Made by a program: the position numbers and the translations under genes. Positions 26,438-35,958 of a DNA stretch of 64,000 bases are shown here, piece by piece (the first letter of the stretch is position 1; the number at the start of each line of letters is the position of its first letter). A model generated the notes under the pieces. The model saw only the letters and a list, made by a program, of their open reading frames with translations. It was not told the DNA's origin and ran no database searches. Location: NCBI GenBank assembly GCA_023639215.1, contig CP097899.1, forward strand, positions 2,357,001 to 2,421,000. The letters are read 5' to 3'. Source of the stretch: Candidatus Pristimantibacillus lignocellulolyticus (GTDB lineage: Bacteria; Bacillota; Bacilli; Paenibacillales; Paenibacillaceae).

Positions 26438-27742
26438 ATGAAGGTAATACTGTCTGGATTACAATGGATGATTTTCATGATTGCCGGTGCTATTGCTGCA
26501 CCAATTGCCATTGCAGATTTATATAACTTAACACCAATTGAGACATCAGAACTCATTCAGAGCACAATAATTGTATTAGGGATTGCTGGATTTTTACAAG
26601 GTCTGTTGGGCCATAAATTTCCTATTCATGAAGGACCTGCAGGGTTATGGTGGAGTATTTTCACGATATACGCAAGTTTAGTGGGGGTATTGTATTCTTC
26701 TAATATAGCTGCCTTACAAGCTTTAAGTGGAGGAATGATTATAAGTGGAGGGTTATTTGTCCTTATTTCGGTATTTAAGCTTATGGATAAAATAGCCCGT
26801 CTATTTACACCGACAATCACTTTTATATATCTATTCTTATTGATTTTTCAATTAAGTGGTTCGTTTATGAAAGGAATGATGGGGATCACATCCAGCCATA
26901 CGTTATTAGATGTTAACGTGCTCTTGCTAAGTGTGATTGTGATTTGCATTACCTTTTGGTTAGGAAACTGCCGATTGGCATTGCTGCGCCAATTTTCTGT
27001 CATAGTTAGTATATTGATCGGTTGGCTATTGTTTATGATTTGCGGTAAGGTGCCAGTAATAGTACAGGCAGATGCATTAATTAAGTTGCCGAACATCTTC
27101 CCGTTTGGGTGGCCGCAATTTGACGGCGGGACGATGACTACAGCGTTCTTGTTAACCCTGTTATTAATCACGAATGCGATTGCATCAATTCGATTGATGG
27201 AGACCGTTATGAAGCACAAGCCAATGGATCATAACCGTTATTTGCGTGCCGGATTTGTCTCAGGAATTACACATATTATTAGCGGTTGTTTAGGGGCGAT
27301 CGGCTCCGTGCCTATTTCGGGGGCCGCGGGATATGTTGAACAGACAGGGACAAGGGAGCGTAGATCATTTTTAATTGGGTGTAGCCTTGTGGTCTTCATT
27401 TCCTTGTTTCCGCCAATAATGAACGTTATTTCAGCCATTCCCGCACCTATAGGCTATGCTGTTACATTCGTTATTTTTGTAAAAATGGTTGGATTAGCCT
27501 TGATGGAGTTGAAGAAGGTTTTTCATGAGAAGCGAACGTTTATCATTAGTGGGGTTTCTCTTATCTTTGGTGTCGGTCTCATGTTTGTTCCTTCATCAGC
27601 GACGAGTCACATGTCTCCGGTCTTGATAGCCATTTTGAATAACGGCCTAATTAGCGGAAGTTTATTAGCAATTATTTTGGAACAAGGATGGATATGGAAA
27701 GACAGATTTAATGCTAAGAATTCTAAGAAAATTAATCCTTAA
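26438..27742 (+). CDS. NCS2-family nucleobase (purine/xanthine/uracil-type) permease
   Basis: Inner-membrane proton symporter for a nucleobase, about 434 residues with 12-14 hydrophobic segments. Family features: FPIHEGPAGLWWSIF early in the chain, and GSVPISGAAGYVEQTG about two thirds along, the NCS2 motif region. I choose the ATG at 26438 because AGAAGGAGA lies 9 nt upstream; the frame is open back to an ATG at 26306, but those 44 residues are relic regulator-spacer and deoD sequence. Position beside nucleoside salvage genes supports purine or pyrimidine base uptake. Confidence 0.9.
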   Translation: MKVILSGLQWMIFMIAGAIAAPIAIADLYNLTPIETSELIQSTIIVLGIAGFLQGLLGHKFPIHEGPAGLWWSIFTIYASLVGVLYSSNIAALQALSGGMIISGGLFVLISVFKLMDKIARLFTPTITFIYLFLLIFQLSGSFMKGMMGITSSHTLLDVNVLLLSVIVICITFWLGNCRLALLRQFSVIVSILIGWLLFMICGKVPVIVQADALIKLPNIFPFGWPQFDGGTMTTAFLLTLLLITNAIASIRLMETVMKHKPMDHNRYLRAGFVSGITHIISGCLGAIGSVPISGAAGYVEQTGTRERRSFLIGCSLVVFISLFPPIMNVISAIPAPIGYAVTFVIFVKMVGLALMELKKVFHEKRTFIISGVSLIFGVGLMFVPSSATSHMSPVLIAILNNGLISGSLLAIILEQGWIWKDRFNAKNSKKINP

Positions 27743-27786
27743 TTTGGATGGAGTCTCCTACGGGAATAAGTTTTAATGTCAAAGAC

Positions 27787-27842
27787 ACAGGATGCCCAAC
27801 TCACATTAGGTGAGAGGGTATTCTGTTTTTTTGTGTTAAAAG
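27787..27842 (+). terminator. Intrinsic terminator after permease
   Basis: ACAGGATGCCC..CTCAC pairs with GTGAG.GGGTATTCTGT (27787-27835), followed by T7. Confidence 0.85.
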
Positions 27843-27955
27843 GTGTATTTAGAATATAGTGTTCACCAATCCATGGTTTAATACAAGATAGTCTACGAGA
27901 AATAGGCTGAATAGGTGTATACTACAGAAATAGTTTATAAGGTAGGTGAAAGTGA

Positions 27956-29392
27956 ATGGATAAGGAATTTACATTAGCTAGCCAGCTATTAATATTGCTA
28001 GATACAGAACGAAGATGGTTTACCTTGGCTGAAATAGAGAAAAGCTTAGGGATTTCCTATAAAACAATTCGCAAAATGGTTGAGGACATTAGCGAGCAAC
28101 TACCATCCGCTGTTACCATTGAGGTTTCCAGAGGAAAGGGAATATTTCTTCAACGTGAACGAAGTAAGGCGATTCAAGAAGTGATTTCTACGATGTTCAG
28201 ACAAACGGTCTTTTACCGTCTAATGAATATATTATTTACGAGTGTAAGTAACCTCTCCATGGAGGAGCTTGCTGCGGTTATGTTTATGAGTACCTCATCT
28301 TTGAAAAAGCTGATTGTGCAATTAAATAATCACGATCTTAAGCCGTATAAGCTACGCATAACATATTCCACTCCCACGATTAAAGGGAATGAAATGAACA
28401 TAAGAAATTTTTATTGGAAACTATATTGTAATGCTTACGAGTTCACAGGGTGGCCATTTGAAAATATAAACTTTGAAGATGCTAATCAGTTAATTACGAA
28501 TATAGAGCAAGAGAAGAATATTGTATATTTTATAAATTCAAAAAGGAAGTTATCATTTTTGCTGGCGATTGTTATCGCAAGAGTTACGAAAGGGAAATAT
28601 GTCAAGATTGATGAGTTTGGTTACCCATGGGAAAAGGGAATATTTTATTTGCCCGTGAAAACCTTAGCGAAGGAACTTGAAGAAAAGTACGTTATTCAAT
28701 TCCCTAATAGTGAAATATTTTTCATACAATCGCAAGTTAGCCTCAGCCAATACCACTATTATGAAGGATCAGACATAACACCAGTGAAAGAAGTCAAACT
28801 GCACGAAGATAAAGAAGAATATCAAATGGGCAATCTGCTTATATCGTTATTGATCAAGGCATACCCCGCATTGGATAAGGAAGAACGATTTATATTGGAG
28901 ATATACGGATTTTTTGACAGGCTATTAATTGATAATGCTATTCCCGATTGGATGACAATATCCAAAAGTCATTTAACGTCATATGTTCAAAAAGAGTGTC
29001 AACACATGATTCAGGAATTGCAACTCTGTATGCAAACGTGGAATAAAACCTATCCATCCATTTCGTATAATGATTTTCATATAACTAAGTTGACTTTAAT
29101 TGTCCGTTCAAGTTTACGCTATCAAACGAAGAGGGCTTTCTTAGTAGTGGGGGAGGAGTTTTCCATTCGTCATTACATCGCAGATTTGATTAAGAAGGAG
29201 ATAGGTGATCAGTTAATCATAAATACTTCCATTATGAAAGGGCTAACTGACGAAATTATGCAAGAAAATCAAATTGATCTTGTGATTAGTAATATCCCGG
29301 TTGCATTAAAGCAGGTGCCTGTTGTGATGATTTCTACAATTCCATCTCCAAGAGATCTAGATAATATCCGCAAAGCGTTAGTCGAATTATAA
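27956..29392 (+). CDS. Mga/BglG-like transcriptional regulator of nucleoside genes
   Basis: A 478-residue regulator with an N-terminal winged helix-turn-helix (about 10-60: TLAEIEKSLGISYKTIRKMV), a second HTH-like segment (about 100-130, SMEELAAVMFMSTSSLKKLI), a long middle region resembling Mga/PRD-type helical bundles and a C-terminal EIIB-like Rossmann domain (about 398-475, RAFLVVGEEFSIRHYIADLI). This architecture fits the DeoR/BglG/Mga superfamily in which phosphorylation or ligand binding tunes DNA binding. The adjacent deoD-nup-deoB operon is the probable target. ATG follows AGGTAGGTGAAAG. Confidence 0.82.
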   Translation: MDKEFTLASQLLILLDTERRWFTLAEIEKSLGISYKTIRKMVEDISEQLPSAVTIEVSRGKGIFLQRERSKAIQEVISTMFRQTVFYRLMNILFTSVSNLSMEELAAVMFMSTSSLKKLIVQLNNHDLKPYKLRITYSTPTIKGNEMNIRNFYWKLYCNAYEFTGWPFENINFEDANQLITNIEQEKNIVYFINSKRKLSFLLAIVIARVTKGKYVKIDEFGYPWEKGIFYLPVKTLAKELEEKYVIQFPNSEIFFIQSQVSLSQYHYYEGSDITPVKEVKLHEDKEEYQMGNLLISLLIKAYPALDKEERFILEIYGFFDRLLIDNAIPDWMTISKSHLTSYVQKECQHMIQELQLCMQTWNKTYPSISYNDFHITKLTLIVRSSLRYQTKRAFLVVGEEFSIRHYIADLIKKEIGDQLIINTSIMKGLTDEIMQENQIDLVISNIPVALKQVPVVMISTIPSPRDLDNIRKALVEL

Positions 29393-29439
29393 GCTTATAT
29401 GTAGAATTATTATCATTTGGTCAAATTTTTCCCATACTC

Positions 29440-29503
29440 AATATAGGTTTTTGACCTAGTTTATTAGAGTGTAAAACCTTATGCTAAGTTTAGTTTCGAA
29501 ACT
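29440..29503 (+). promoter_or_regulatory. Putative control region of nucleoside operon
   Basis: This part of the spacer is conserved in the relic copy at 26172-26333. It includes the perfect 12-bp palindrome AGTTTCGAAACT (29492-29503). I could not fit a convincing -35/-10 pair, so exact promoter position is open. Confidence 0.45.
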
Positions 29504-29571
29504 ATTCTTTGTTGGCGAGTGGAAGTGATTTCAGCAAGCCTATTAAACAATATAAGGTTGGAGGACAAGGC

Positions 29572-30276
29572 ATGAGCAGGCATTTAAGTGCACAAAAGGG
29601 AGAAATAGCGGAACGTGTATTACTTCCTGGAGATCCTTTACGTGCAAAGTTTGTAGCAGAACATTTTTTAGATGAGGCCTATTGTTATAACGAAGTAAGG
29701 GGCATGTATGGCTACACGGGATTATACAAAGGCATACCGGTATCAGTTCAGGGAACAGGGATGGGAAATCCATCGATGAGTATCTATGGAACGGAATTGG
29801 TTGTTGATTATGATGTGAAGAAATTGATACGTATCGGTACATGCGGTGCAATGCAGGAGGAAATAAAAATTCGTGATATTATAATGGCCCAGGCTGTGTC
29901 TTCTGATAGTAATTTGACGGAGAAGGTCTTCCATGGCTGTAATTATGCACCTACAGCAGATTTTACATTGTTAATGAAAGCGTTTCATCAGGCACAAGAT
30001 AAAAATGTAAATGTCTTTGTTGGTAACATTTATAATTCGGATGAATTTTATCGTGAGACTTTAGAACGACTGAATAAATTTATGGAATTTGGTGTATTGG
30101 GCGTAGAGATGGAAAGTACAGCCCTATATACGTTAGCCGCTAAATATGGTGTGAAGGCACTTACCATTTTGACAGTGGGCAGTCAATTGTTAAGACAGGA
30201 ATTCTTAACCCATAAAGAAAGTGAACAATCTTTTTATGAAATGGTTGAAATTGCACTGAACACTATCATTGATTAG
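29572..30276 (+). CDS. deoD: Purine-nucleoside phosphorylase, DeoD type
   Basis: Cytosolic hexameric enzyme that splits purine (deoxy)nucleosides with phosphate to base and (deoxy)ribose-1-phosphate. The start at 29572 has GGAGGACAAGGC just upstream and gives 234 residues, the family norm; in-frame codons back to 29509 are spacer. Motifs: LLPGDPLRAKF near residue 17, GTGMGNPSMSIY near 63, RIGTCGAM near 87 and VLGVEMESTALYTLA near 175, containing the nucleoside-binding Met-Glu. First gene of a seven-gene salvage operon. Confidence 0.96.
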   Translation: MSRHLSAQKGEIAERVLLPGDPLRAKFVAEHFLDEAYCYNEVRGMYGYTGLYKGIPVSVQGTGMGNPSMSIYGTELVVDYDVKKLIRIGTCGAMQEEIKIRDIIMAQAVSSDSNLTEKVFHGCNYAPTADFTLLMKAFHQAQDKNVNVFVGNIYNSDEFYRETLERLNKFMEFGVLGVEMESTALYTLAAKYGVKALTILTVGSQLLRQEFLTHKESEQSFYEMVEIALNTIID

Positions 30277-30320
30277 TTAGAGGGCCGAATAAGGAAGAAA
30301 ATTGAGGGGAGTCATGTAAA

Positions 30321-31361
30321 ATGAAAAAAAGTATAAAAGGTAAGTTTGGCGTAGTACTGTTAGCTTTTGCAATTATTCTAGGGGGCTGCGGTGTAGCTAA
30401 TACTGGCTCAAAGGGCGAATCAACGAACAAGGATAAACTTTCAGTAGGCTATTATGTAAACGGTAACTTGGGTGACAGTGGGTTCTTCGATTCTGCTAAT
30501 GCAGGCCTTGAGAAGGCAACGAAAGAGCTAGGTATTGAATTCAAGGCTGTACAAGGCGGAGGGAACCAATCTGACTGGCCTATCGGATTTGAGTCCATGG
30601 TTTCAAGCGGCAAATATGAGCTAATCGTTGTTGGTACAAGCCAAATGAAAGAAATTGCAATAGATCTTGCAAATCGTTATCCAGATCAGAAGTTCATTTA
30701 CTTCGATGAAACAATTGTGGATGTACCTAACATCTACTCTGTAAAATACAACCAACGTGAGGGTTCTTTCCTCGCAGGTGCATTCGCAGCACTCGTTACG
30801 AACAGTAATGAGCTCGAAAATGCAAACCCGGAAAAGGTAGTAGGTTTCCTTGGCGGTATGGATATTCCAATTATCAAAGATTTCAAATCAGGTTATGAGC
30901 AGGGTGTAGCATATGTTGATCCTGAAGTGAAGGTAATTACTTCTTTCGTGGGTGACTTTATTAATGCTCCAAAAGGTAAAGAGCTAAGTATGGCTCAATA
31001 TAATTCACAACAGGTTGATATTCTATATTCGGTTGCAGGTCCGTCAGGAATCGGAGCTCTAGAAGCTGCTAAAGAAGTAAATAAATATGCAATTGGTGTG
31101 AACAGCAACCAGAACAACGTACAACCAGGCAACGTGCTAACATCTATGCTTAAAAATGTAGATAGCTCAATCTTCCGTGCGATTGATTTATATAAGCAAG
31201 AAAAGCTTCCATTTGGAACAAATGAATCCCTGGGCTTTAATGAGGATGGGGTAGGTCTTGCAAAAGACGATCTTTACAATCAATATGTACCGCAAACAAT
31301 CCGCGATCAAGTAGATGAAATTCAAGCGAAGCTGGTTAGCGGTGAAATCAAAGTACAATAG
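30321..31361 (+). CDS. BMP-family nucleoside-binding lipoprotein
   Basis: Membrane-anchored extracellular receptor of a nucleoside ABC importer, 346 residues. Lipobox LGGC with the lipidated Cys at 23; the mature part is a BMP (PnrA-like) two-lobe binding domain with YNQREGSFLAGAFAAL near residue 138 and GFLGGMDIPIIKDF near 170. AGGGGAG site precedes the ATG. Gene order matches the nupNOPQ-type guanosine importer of Bacillus. Confidence 0.93.
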   Translation: MKKSIKGKFGVVLLAFAIILGGCGVANTGSKGESTNKDKLSVGYYVNGNLGDSGFFDSANAGLEKATKELGIEFKAVQGGGNQSDWPIGFESMVSSGKYELIVVGTSQMKEIAIDLANRYPDQKFIYFDETIVDVPNIYSVKYNQREGSFLAGAFAALVTNSNELENANPEKVVGFLGGMDIPIIKDFKSGYEQGVAYVDPEVKVITSFVGDFINAPKGKELSMAQYNSQQVDILYSVAGPSGIGALEAAKEVNKYAIGVNSNQNNVQPGNVLTSMLKNVDSSIFRAIDLYKQEKLPFGTNESLGFNEDGVGLAKDDLYNQYVPQTIRDQVDEIQAKLVSGEIKVQ

Positions 31362-31371
31362 GAGGTTCACG

Positions 31372-32910
31372 ATGGCAGACCTGCTGGAAATGCGCAATAT
31401 CCATAAAGTATACCCGAACGGTACAAAAGCCAATAAAGGTGTGTCCTTCTCCGTACGCCAAGGCGAAATTCATGCCTTGGTTGGCGAGAATGGCGCAGGC
31501 AAATCAACACTGATGAAAATTTTATTCGGTTTGGAAGCGCCTACAGAAGGAGATATTTTGTATCAGGGTGAGAAGATTACACTGAAAAGCCCAAAGGATG
31601 CAATAAAATATGAAATTGGTATGGTTCATCAGCATTTTATGCTGGTACCTTCTTTCACTGTAGCAGAGAACATTGTGCTTGGCATTGAACCTCGTAGAGG
31701 TGTAATGTCGGACCGAGGGAAGGCCGTAGCTGAAACCGAGCGACTCATTCAACAATTCGGACTCAAAGTAGATCCAATTGCTAAGGTGGAGAATATTTCA
31801 GTAGGACTGAAGCAACGTGTCGAAATTTTAAAAGTATTGTATCGTGGAGCTCGGCTTATCATTCTTGATGAGCCGACCGCGGTTCTTACGCCGCAAGAAA
31901 CAGATGAATTGTTCCAGTCACTTAAGAAGCTTGTTCAAGAGGGTTATACCATTATTTTTATTACGCATAAGCTTAATGAAGTTATGGGTATTTCCGATCG
32001 AATTACGGTTCTGAAATCAGGTAAAACTATTGCAACACTAAATACATCTGAAACGAATAAGGAAGAAATTTCGAGATTGATGGTCGGTCGTGACGTTCTG
32101 TTACGTGTTCAAAAAGAGCCAGCTAATCCAAAGGAAAAGGTTTTAGTTTTTGATCAAGTAAGCTGTTTATCGGATACAGGAAGCCAAGTGCTTAAGGATG
32201 TGTCATTCCAGATTCGAGCGGGTGAAATCTTTGGGATTGCCGGTGTTGAAGGGAATGGGCAGACGGAGCTGATTGAGGTTATTACTGGTTTTAGAAAAAA
32301 CTCAAAAGGTAAGATAACTTTCTTGAATCATAATTTGGCGGATCATACGATTCGTGAAATTCGTAATATAGGTATAGGGCATATTGCAGAAGACCGCCAA
32401 ACACGTGGCGCTTGCTTAACCTCCTCGATTAAGGAAAACTTGATTCTTGACTTGTATCGTGATCCTGCATTTCGTAAAGGACCGTTCCTGGATCAAAGGA
32501 AAATCCGCGAGCATGCTCAGCGACTCATTCAGGAATTTAACATTTTGACGCAAAGTGAAGAGACATTAGCGGGTTCACTATCTGGTGGAAATATTCAAAA
32601 GATTGTTGTTGCTCGTGAAATTTCAAAAAATCCGAAGTTACTAATTGCTGCCCAGCCTACTCGTGGTGTAGATATTGGCTCCATTGAGTTCATTCATAAA
32701 GAAATTGTTAAGAAACGTGATGAGGGAACAGCCGTGCTACTTGTATCTGCTGAGCTAACTGAAGTAATGAGTCTGAGCGATAGAATTGGCGTTATCTATA
32801 ATGGAGAACTAGCCGTTATTTTGGAAAATTCCGATGATTTGACGGAAGAAGAGCTTGGATTCTATATGCTAGGTATTAAAAAACAAGAAGTGAGGGTGAA
32901 CGCCACATGA
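31372..32910 (+). CDS. Nucleoside ABC transporter ATP-binding protein (two ABC domains)
   Basis: Cytosolic energising subunit of 512 residues with two fused nucleotide-binding domains, as in RbsA/NupO. Domain 1 has Walker A GENGAGKST near residue 37 and LILDEPTAVLTPQE-type Walker B; domain 2 has the degenerate loop GVEGNGQTEL and signature LSGGNIQKIVVAREI. The ATG at 31372 follows AGGAGGTTCACG; earlier in-frame codons overlap the preceding gene. It sits 10 bp after the lipoprotein stop and overlaps the next gene by 4 bp. Confidence 0.95.
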   Translation: MADLLEMRNIHKVYPNGTKANKGVSFSVRQGEIHALVGENGAGKSTLMKILFGLEAPTEGDILYQGEKITLKSPKDAIKYEIGMVHQHFMLVPSFTVAENIVLGIEPRRGVMSDRGKAVAETERLIQQFGLKVDPIAKVENISVGLKQRVEILKVLYRGARLIILDEPTAVLTPQETDELFQSLKKLVQEGYTIIFITHKLNEVMGISDRITVLKSGKTIATLNTSETNKEEISRLMVGRDVLLRVQKEPANPKEKVLVFDQVSCLSDTGSQVLKDVSFQIRAGEIFGIAGVEGNGQTELIEVITGFRKNSKGKITFLNHNLADHTIREIRNIGIGHIAEDRQTRGACLTSSIKENLILDLYRDPAFRKGPFLDQRKIREHAQRLIQEFNILTQSEETLAGSLSGGNIQKIVVAREISKNPKLLIAAQPTRGVDIGSIEFIHKEIVKKRDEGTAVLLVSAELTEVMSLSDRIGVIYNGELAVILENSDDLTEEELGFYMLGIKKQEVRVNAT

Positions 32911-33977
32911 AACAGAGAAATGCAATCTACCTTGATCTGCTAGGTATACTTCTGGCAATTGGGGCTGCCCTGTTCATTGGAATTATCGTAATTTTAGCTA
33001 TAAGCAATGAGCCGGTAGCGGCATTACGATCATTGTTTATTGACCCTTTTACAAGCTTGTTCAGCTTTGGTTCTGTACTGAATCGTATGGTGCCACTCGT
33101 ATTTACTGGGCTCGCGATTGTAGTCGTATTCCAAAGCGGAGTATTCAGTATGGGGGCCGAAGGTCAGCTGTATATGGGGGCATTAACAGGTGCACTGGCA
33201 GCAGTATATATTCCTGGGTTATCTCCATGGATTCACATTCCATTAGTTATTATCGCTTCAATCATCGGCGGAGGATTGTTTGGATTTATTCCGGGTTTTC
33301 TTAAAGCCGTATTTAAAGCCGATGAAATTGTATCCACGCTAATGTTTAATTTTATTGCAGTGCTATTCGTTTCTTTTTTGTTGAACTATGTTCTTAAGGA
33401 TCCTAATAGTGGTGGTTTTGCTCGATTGCCTTATGTCCAAGGCAGTGCTAAGCTAGGTCAAATTATTCCAGGTATGCCGACGCATGCAGGCTTCTTGATT
33501 GCAATCGTAGCATCTATCGTTGTGTATTTTCTAATGTATAAGACGAAAATGGGATATGAGCTGCGTACAGTCGGTAAAAACCCTTTATTCGCTGAATATG
33601 GTGGTATTGCAACGAAAAAGGTTATTATGTTGAGTATTGCGATCAGCGGGGCGCTTGCTGGTTTGGGTGGAGCCGTTGAAGTAACGGGTATGCATGGCAC
33701 GCTTAAAGAAGGCTTCTCTGTAGGTCTTGGCTTTGACGGTATTATTGTCTGCTTGCTTGCACGTAACCATCCGATTGGTGTATTGTTGTCTGCATTCTTC
33801 TATGCGTATTTACAGGTTGGCGGACAAGCGATGCAGGCCAACAGCGACGTCCCGCGTGATATTGCTATTATTATTCAGGCATTGCTAGTTCTATTTATTT
33901 CTTCACAAGCAATCTTTGCTTATTTGAAGCAAAGAAAATTACGTTCCGCGCAAGGAGGTGCTCCAGTTGCTAAGTAA
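32907..33977 (+). CDS. Nucleoside ABC transporter permease 1
   Basis: Inner-membrane BPD_transp_2-family permease (356 aa, about 10 hydrophobic segments), NupP-like, with FSMGAEGQLYMGALTGA near residue 77 typical of this family. Translationally coupled to the ATPase (ATGA overlap) and overlapping the next permease. Confidence 0.94.
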   Translation: MKQRNAIYLDLLGILLAIGAALFIGIIVILAISNEPVAALRSLFIDPFTSLFSFGSVLNRMVPLVFTGLAIVVVFQSGVFSMGAEGQLYMGALTGALAAVYIPGLSPWIHIPLVIIASIIGGGLFGFIPGFLKAVFKADEIVSTLMFNFIAVLFVSFLLNYVLKDPNSGGFARLPYVQGSAKLGQIIPGMPTHAGFLIAIVASIVVYFLMYKTKMGYELRTVGKNPLFAEYGGIATKKVIMLSIAISGALAGLGGAVEVTGMHGTLKEGFSVGLGFDGIIVCLLARNHPIGVLLSAFFYAYLQVGGQAMQANSDVPRDIAIIIQALLVLFISSQAIFAYLKQRKLRSAQGGAPVAK

Positions 33978-34899
33978 TATTTGGGATCAGACAGCAAATC
34001 TAACGCTGATTGTTATACTACTTCGTACACTGCCGCCAATTTTACTAGGAGCCTTGGGCGGACTCATGACAGACAGGGCAGGCGTTATCAACATCGGTAT
34101 TGAAGGTTTGATGCTCGTATCGGCCTTTGTGTCAATTGCAGTTGGTTCAGCCACAGGCAATTGGTTCCTTGGAGTCGCAGGCGGCACAATGGCATCTATG
34201 CTGGTCAGTTACGGAATGGCCTTCTTCTCCTTAAAGATGAAGGTAGACATTATTATTGCCGGATTTGTTGTCAACATTTTTGGTGCCGGGATTACCGTCG
34301 TGCTCATGAGTATCTTTTATAATTCACATGGTAGCTATATGCCCTCTGTTCCAGTGAAGATACCGAATGTTGTAATTCCATTTCTGGAAAACATCCCGGT
34401 CATTGGCAAACTACTAAGTGGTCATAATCTTATGGTTTGGATTTCTTTTCTAGCTGTTGTTTTTTGTTTCTTCTTGTTGTATCGAACTCCTTATGGTGCA
34501 CATTTACGAGCAACAGGCGAAGAGCCAAGCGCAGCGCGTTCGCTTGGAATCAATGTTAACCGCATTCAATATTCTGCAATCATTTGGAGCGGCTTCTTCT
34601 CTGGTCTTGCTGGCGCATACTTATCCATGGGTATGACAAGCATGTTCGTCAGAGATATGACAGCAGGCACAGGCTTTCTTGCTTTGGCAGTCGTTATTTT
34701 TGGTAATCGTCATCCGTTTGGCATATTGGCGGGCTCAAGTGTATTTGCGCTTGCGAGTGCTTTGACGATGATCATTGAGACAACACCAGGCAATGTTATA
34801 CCAACCCAATTTATTAAAATGGTTCCCTATGTAGTTACAATCGTTGCGTTAGTTATTTACGCAATTAGAAAGAATAGAAAGGCAACGTTAGCATCCTAA
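33967..34899 (+). CDS. Nucleoside ABC transporter permease 2
   Basis: Second inner-membrane BPD_transp_2 permease, NupQ-like (310 aa), with GVINIGIEGLMLVSAFVS near residue 40. I assign the TTG at 33967 as start because AAGGAGG (33952-33958) lies 8 nt upstream; the in-frame GTG at 33958 overlaps that site itself. The gene overlaps the preceding one by 11 bp. With the BMP receptor and ATPase it completes the importer. Confidence 0.92.
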   Translation: MLSNIWDQTANLTLIVILLRTLPPILLGALGGLMTDRAGVINIGIEGLMLVSAFVSIAVGSATGNWFLGVAGGTMASMLVSYGMAFFSLKMKVDIIIAGFVVNIFGAGITVVLMSIFYNSHGSYMPSVPVKIPNVVIPFLENIPVIGKLLSGHNLMVWISFLAVVFCFFLLYRTPYGAHLRATGEEPSAARSLGINVNRIQYSAIIWSGFFSGLAGAYLSMGMTSMFVRDMTAGTGFLALAVVIFGNRHPFGILAGSSVFALASALTMIIETTPGNVIPTQFIKMVPYVVTIVALVIYAIRKNRKATLAS

Positions 34900-34918
34900 T
34901 TCTTTGGAGGTCATGCAT

Positions 34919-35869
34919 ATGTCAGCAGTACACAAAATGATTATCGACGCGGACACAGGCATCGACGACTCAATTGCAATCTTACATGCTTTGAAAGCAA
35001 AGGATGTAAGATTGGAAGGGATTACCACGGTATTCGGTAATTCGAGTGTAGATCAAGCTACAGAGAATACGATTCGTCTGATTCAACTTGCCCAGCCAGG
35101 TTATGAGGTTCCGGTTGCTAAAGGCGCTGCCAAGCCATTAGTACGCGAATGGGCGGGGCCGGTGGTTCATGTCCATGGTAATAATGGAATCGGTAATGTC
35201 GAGCTGCCGCCATCAGGGCAGCAACCGATTGCAGAATCTGCCGCACAATTTATCGTTCGTAAAGCAAATGAAATGCCAGGTGAAATCACATTGGTGACAC
35301 TAGGACGCTTAACCAATGTAGCACTAGCGTTAGAGCTTGATCCTGATCTCCCTCAGAAGCTAAAGCATGTTGTCACAATGGGCGGTACCGTATTTGCTCC
35401 AGGTAATGTTACCCCTGTCGTCGAAGCAAATTTGCGAGGGGATCCGGAAGCGATTGACCGTGTTATTCGTTCTGGTATATCCATGACACTTGTTGGGCTA
35501 GATGTAACGATGAAAGCGAAGCTGAATAAGCAGCATTTGGAAAATCTTGCACAGGTGTGCCGTTCTGAAAACACTGCAATTGTGCAATATATGCAAGATG
35601 TGATTCAATATTATTTTAGCTACTATAGTCTTGAATGTAATTTAACGGACACTTGTCCGCTTCATGACCCATTGGCCATTCTCGTTGCTCGCATTCCTGA
35701 AATCGCAAGGATGCAGCAAATGAAAGTGCAAATTGAATGTGAGGGAACAATTACGGCAGGAGCTGTAATTGCTGATTTGCGGACAAATCCGAGTAATGGA
35801 GACGACATTATGGTATGTTTGGATGTCAATCCAGAACAGGTTGTTAATGAATTGCTTTCTGTGTTTTAG
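34919..35869 (+). CDS. Ribonucleoside hydrolase (IUNH family)
   Basis: Cytosolic hydrolase that cleaves nucleosides to free base and ribose. The N-terminal calcium/ribose-binding motif reads DADTGIDDSIAIL, and the second motif VTMGGTVFAPGNVTPVVEAN is near residue 155. ATG at 34919 has TTTGGAGG 8 nt upstream; another in-frame ATG at 34913 is too close. It provides a phosphate-independent route beside DeoD, and may serve pyrimidine nucleosides that DeoD does not use. Confidence 0.92.
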   Translation: MSAVHKMIIDADTGIDDSIAILHALKAKDVRLEGITTVFGNSSVDQATENTIRLIQLAQPGYEVPVAKGAAKPLVREWAGPVVHVHGNNGIGNVELPPSGQQPIAESAAQFIVRKANEMPGEITLVTLGRLTNVALALELDPDLPQKLKHVVTMGGTVFAPGNVTPVVEANLRGDPEAIDRVIRSGISMTLVGLDVTMKAKLNKQHLENLAQVCRSENTAIVQYMQDVIQYYFSYYSLECNLTDTCPLHDPLAILVARIPEIARMQQMKVQIECEGTITAGAVIADLRTNPSNGDDIMVCLDVNPEQVVNELLSVF

Positions 35870-35958
35870 TAAAATATCATTGAACTGGAAATGGAGTTGT
35901 CCCCAAACGTTTAGAAATTTGCGGGATAACTCTTTTTTCTGTAAGGAGGAGTATTAAC

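Noticed and set aside
29509..29571. Longer form of DeoD
   Set aside because: Non-ATG start without a ribosome site; the added residues are spacer also seen in the relic copy.
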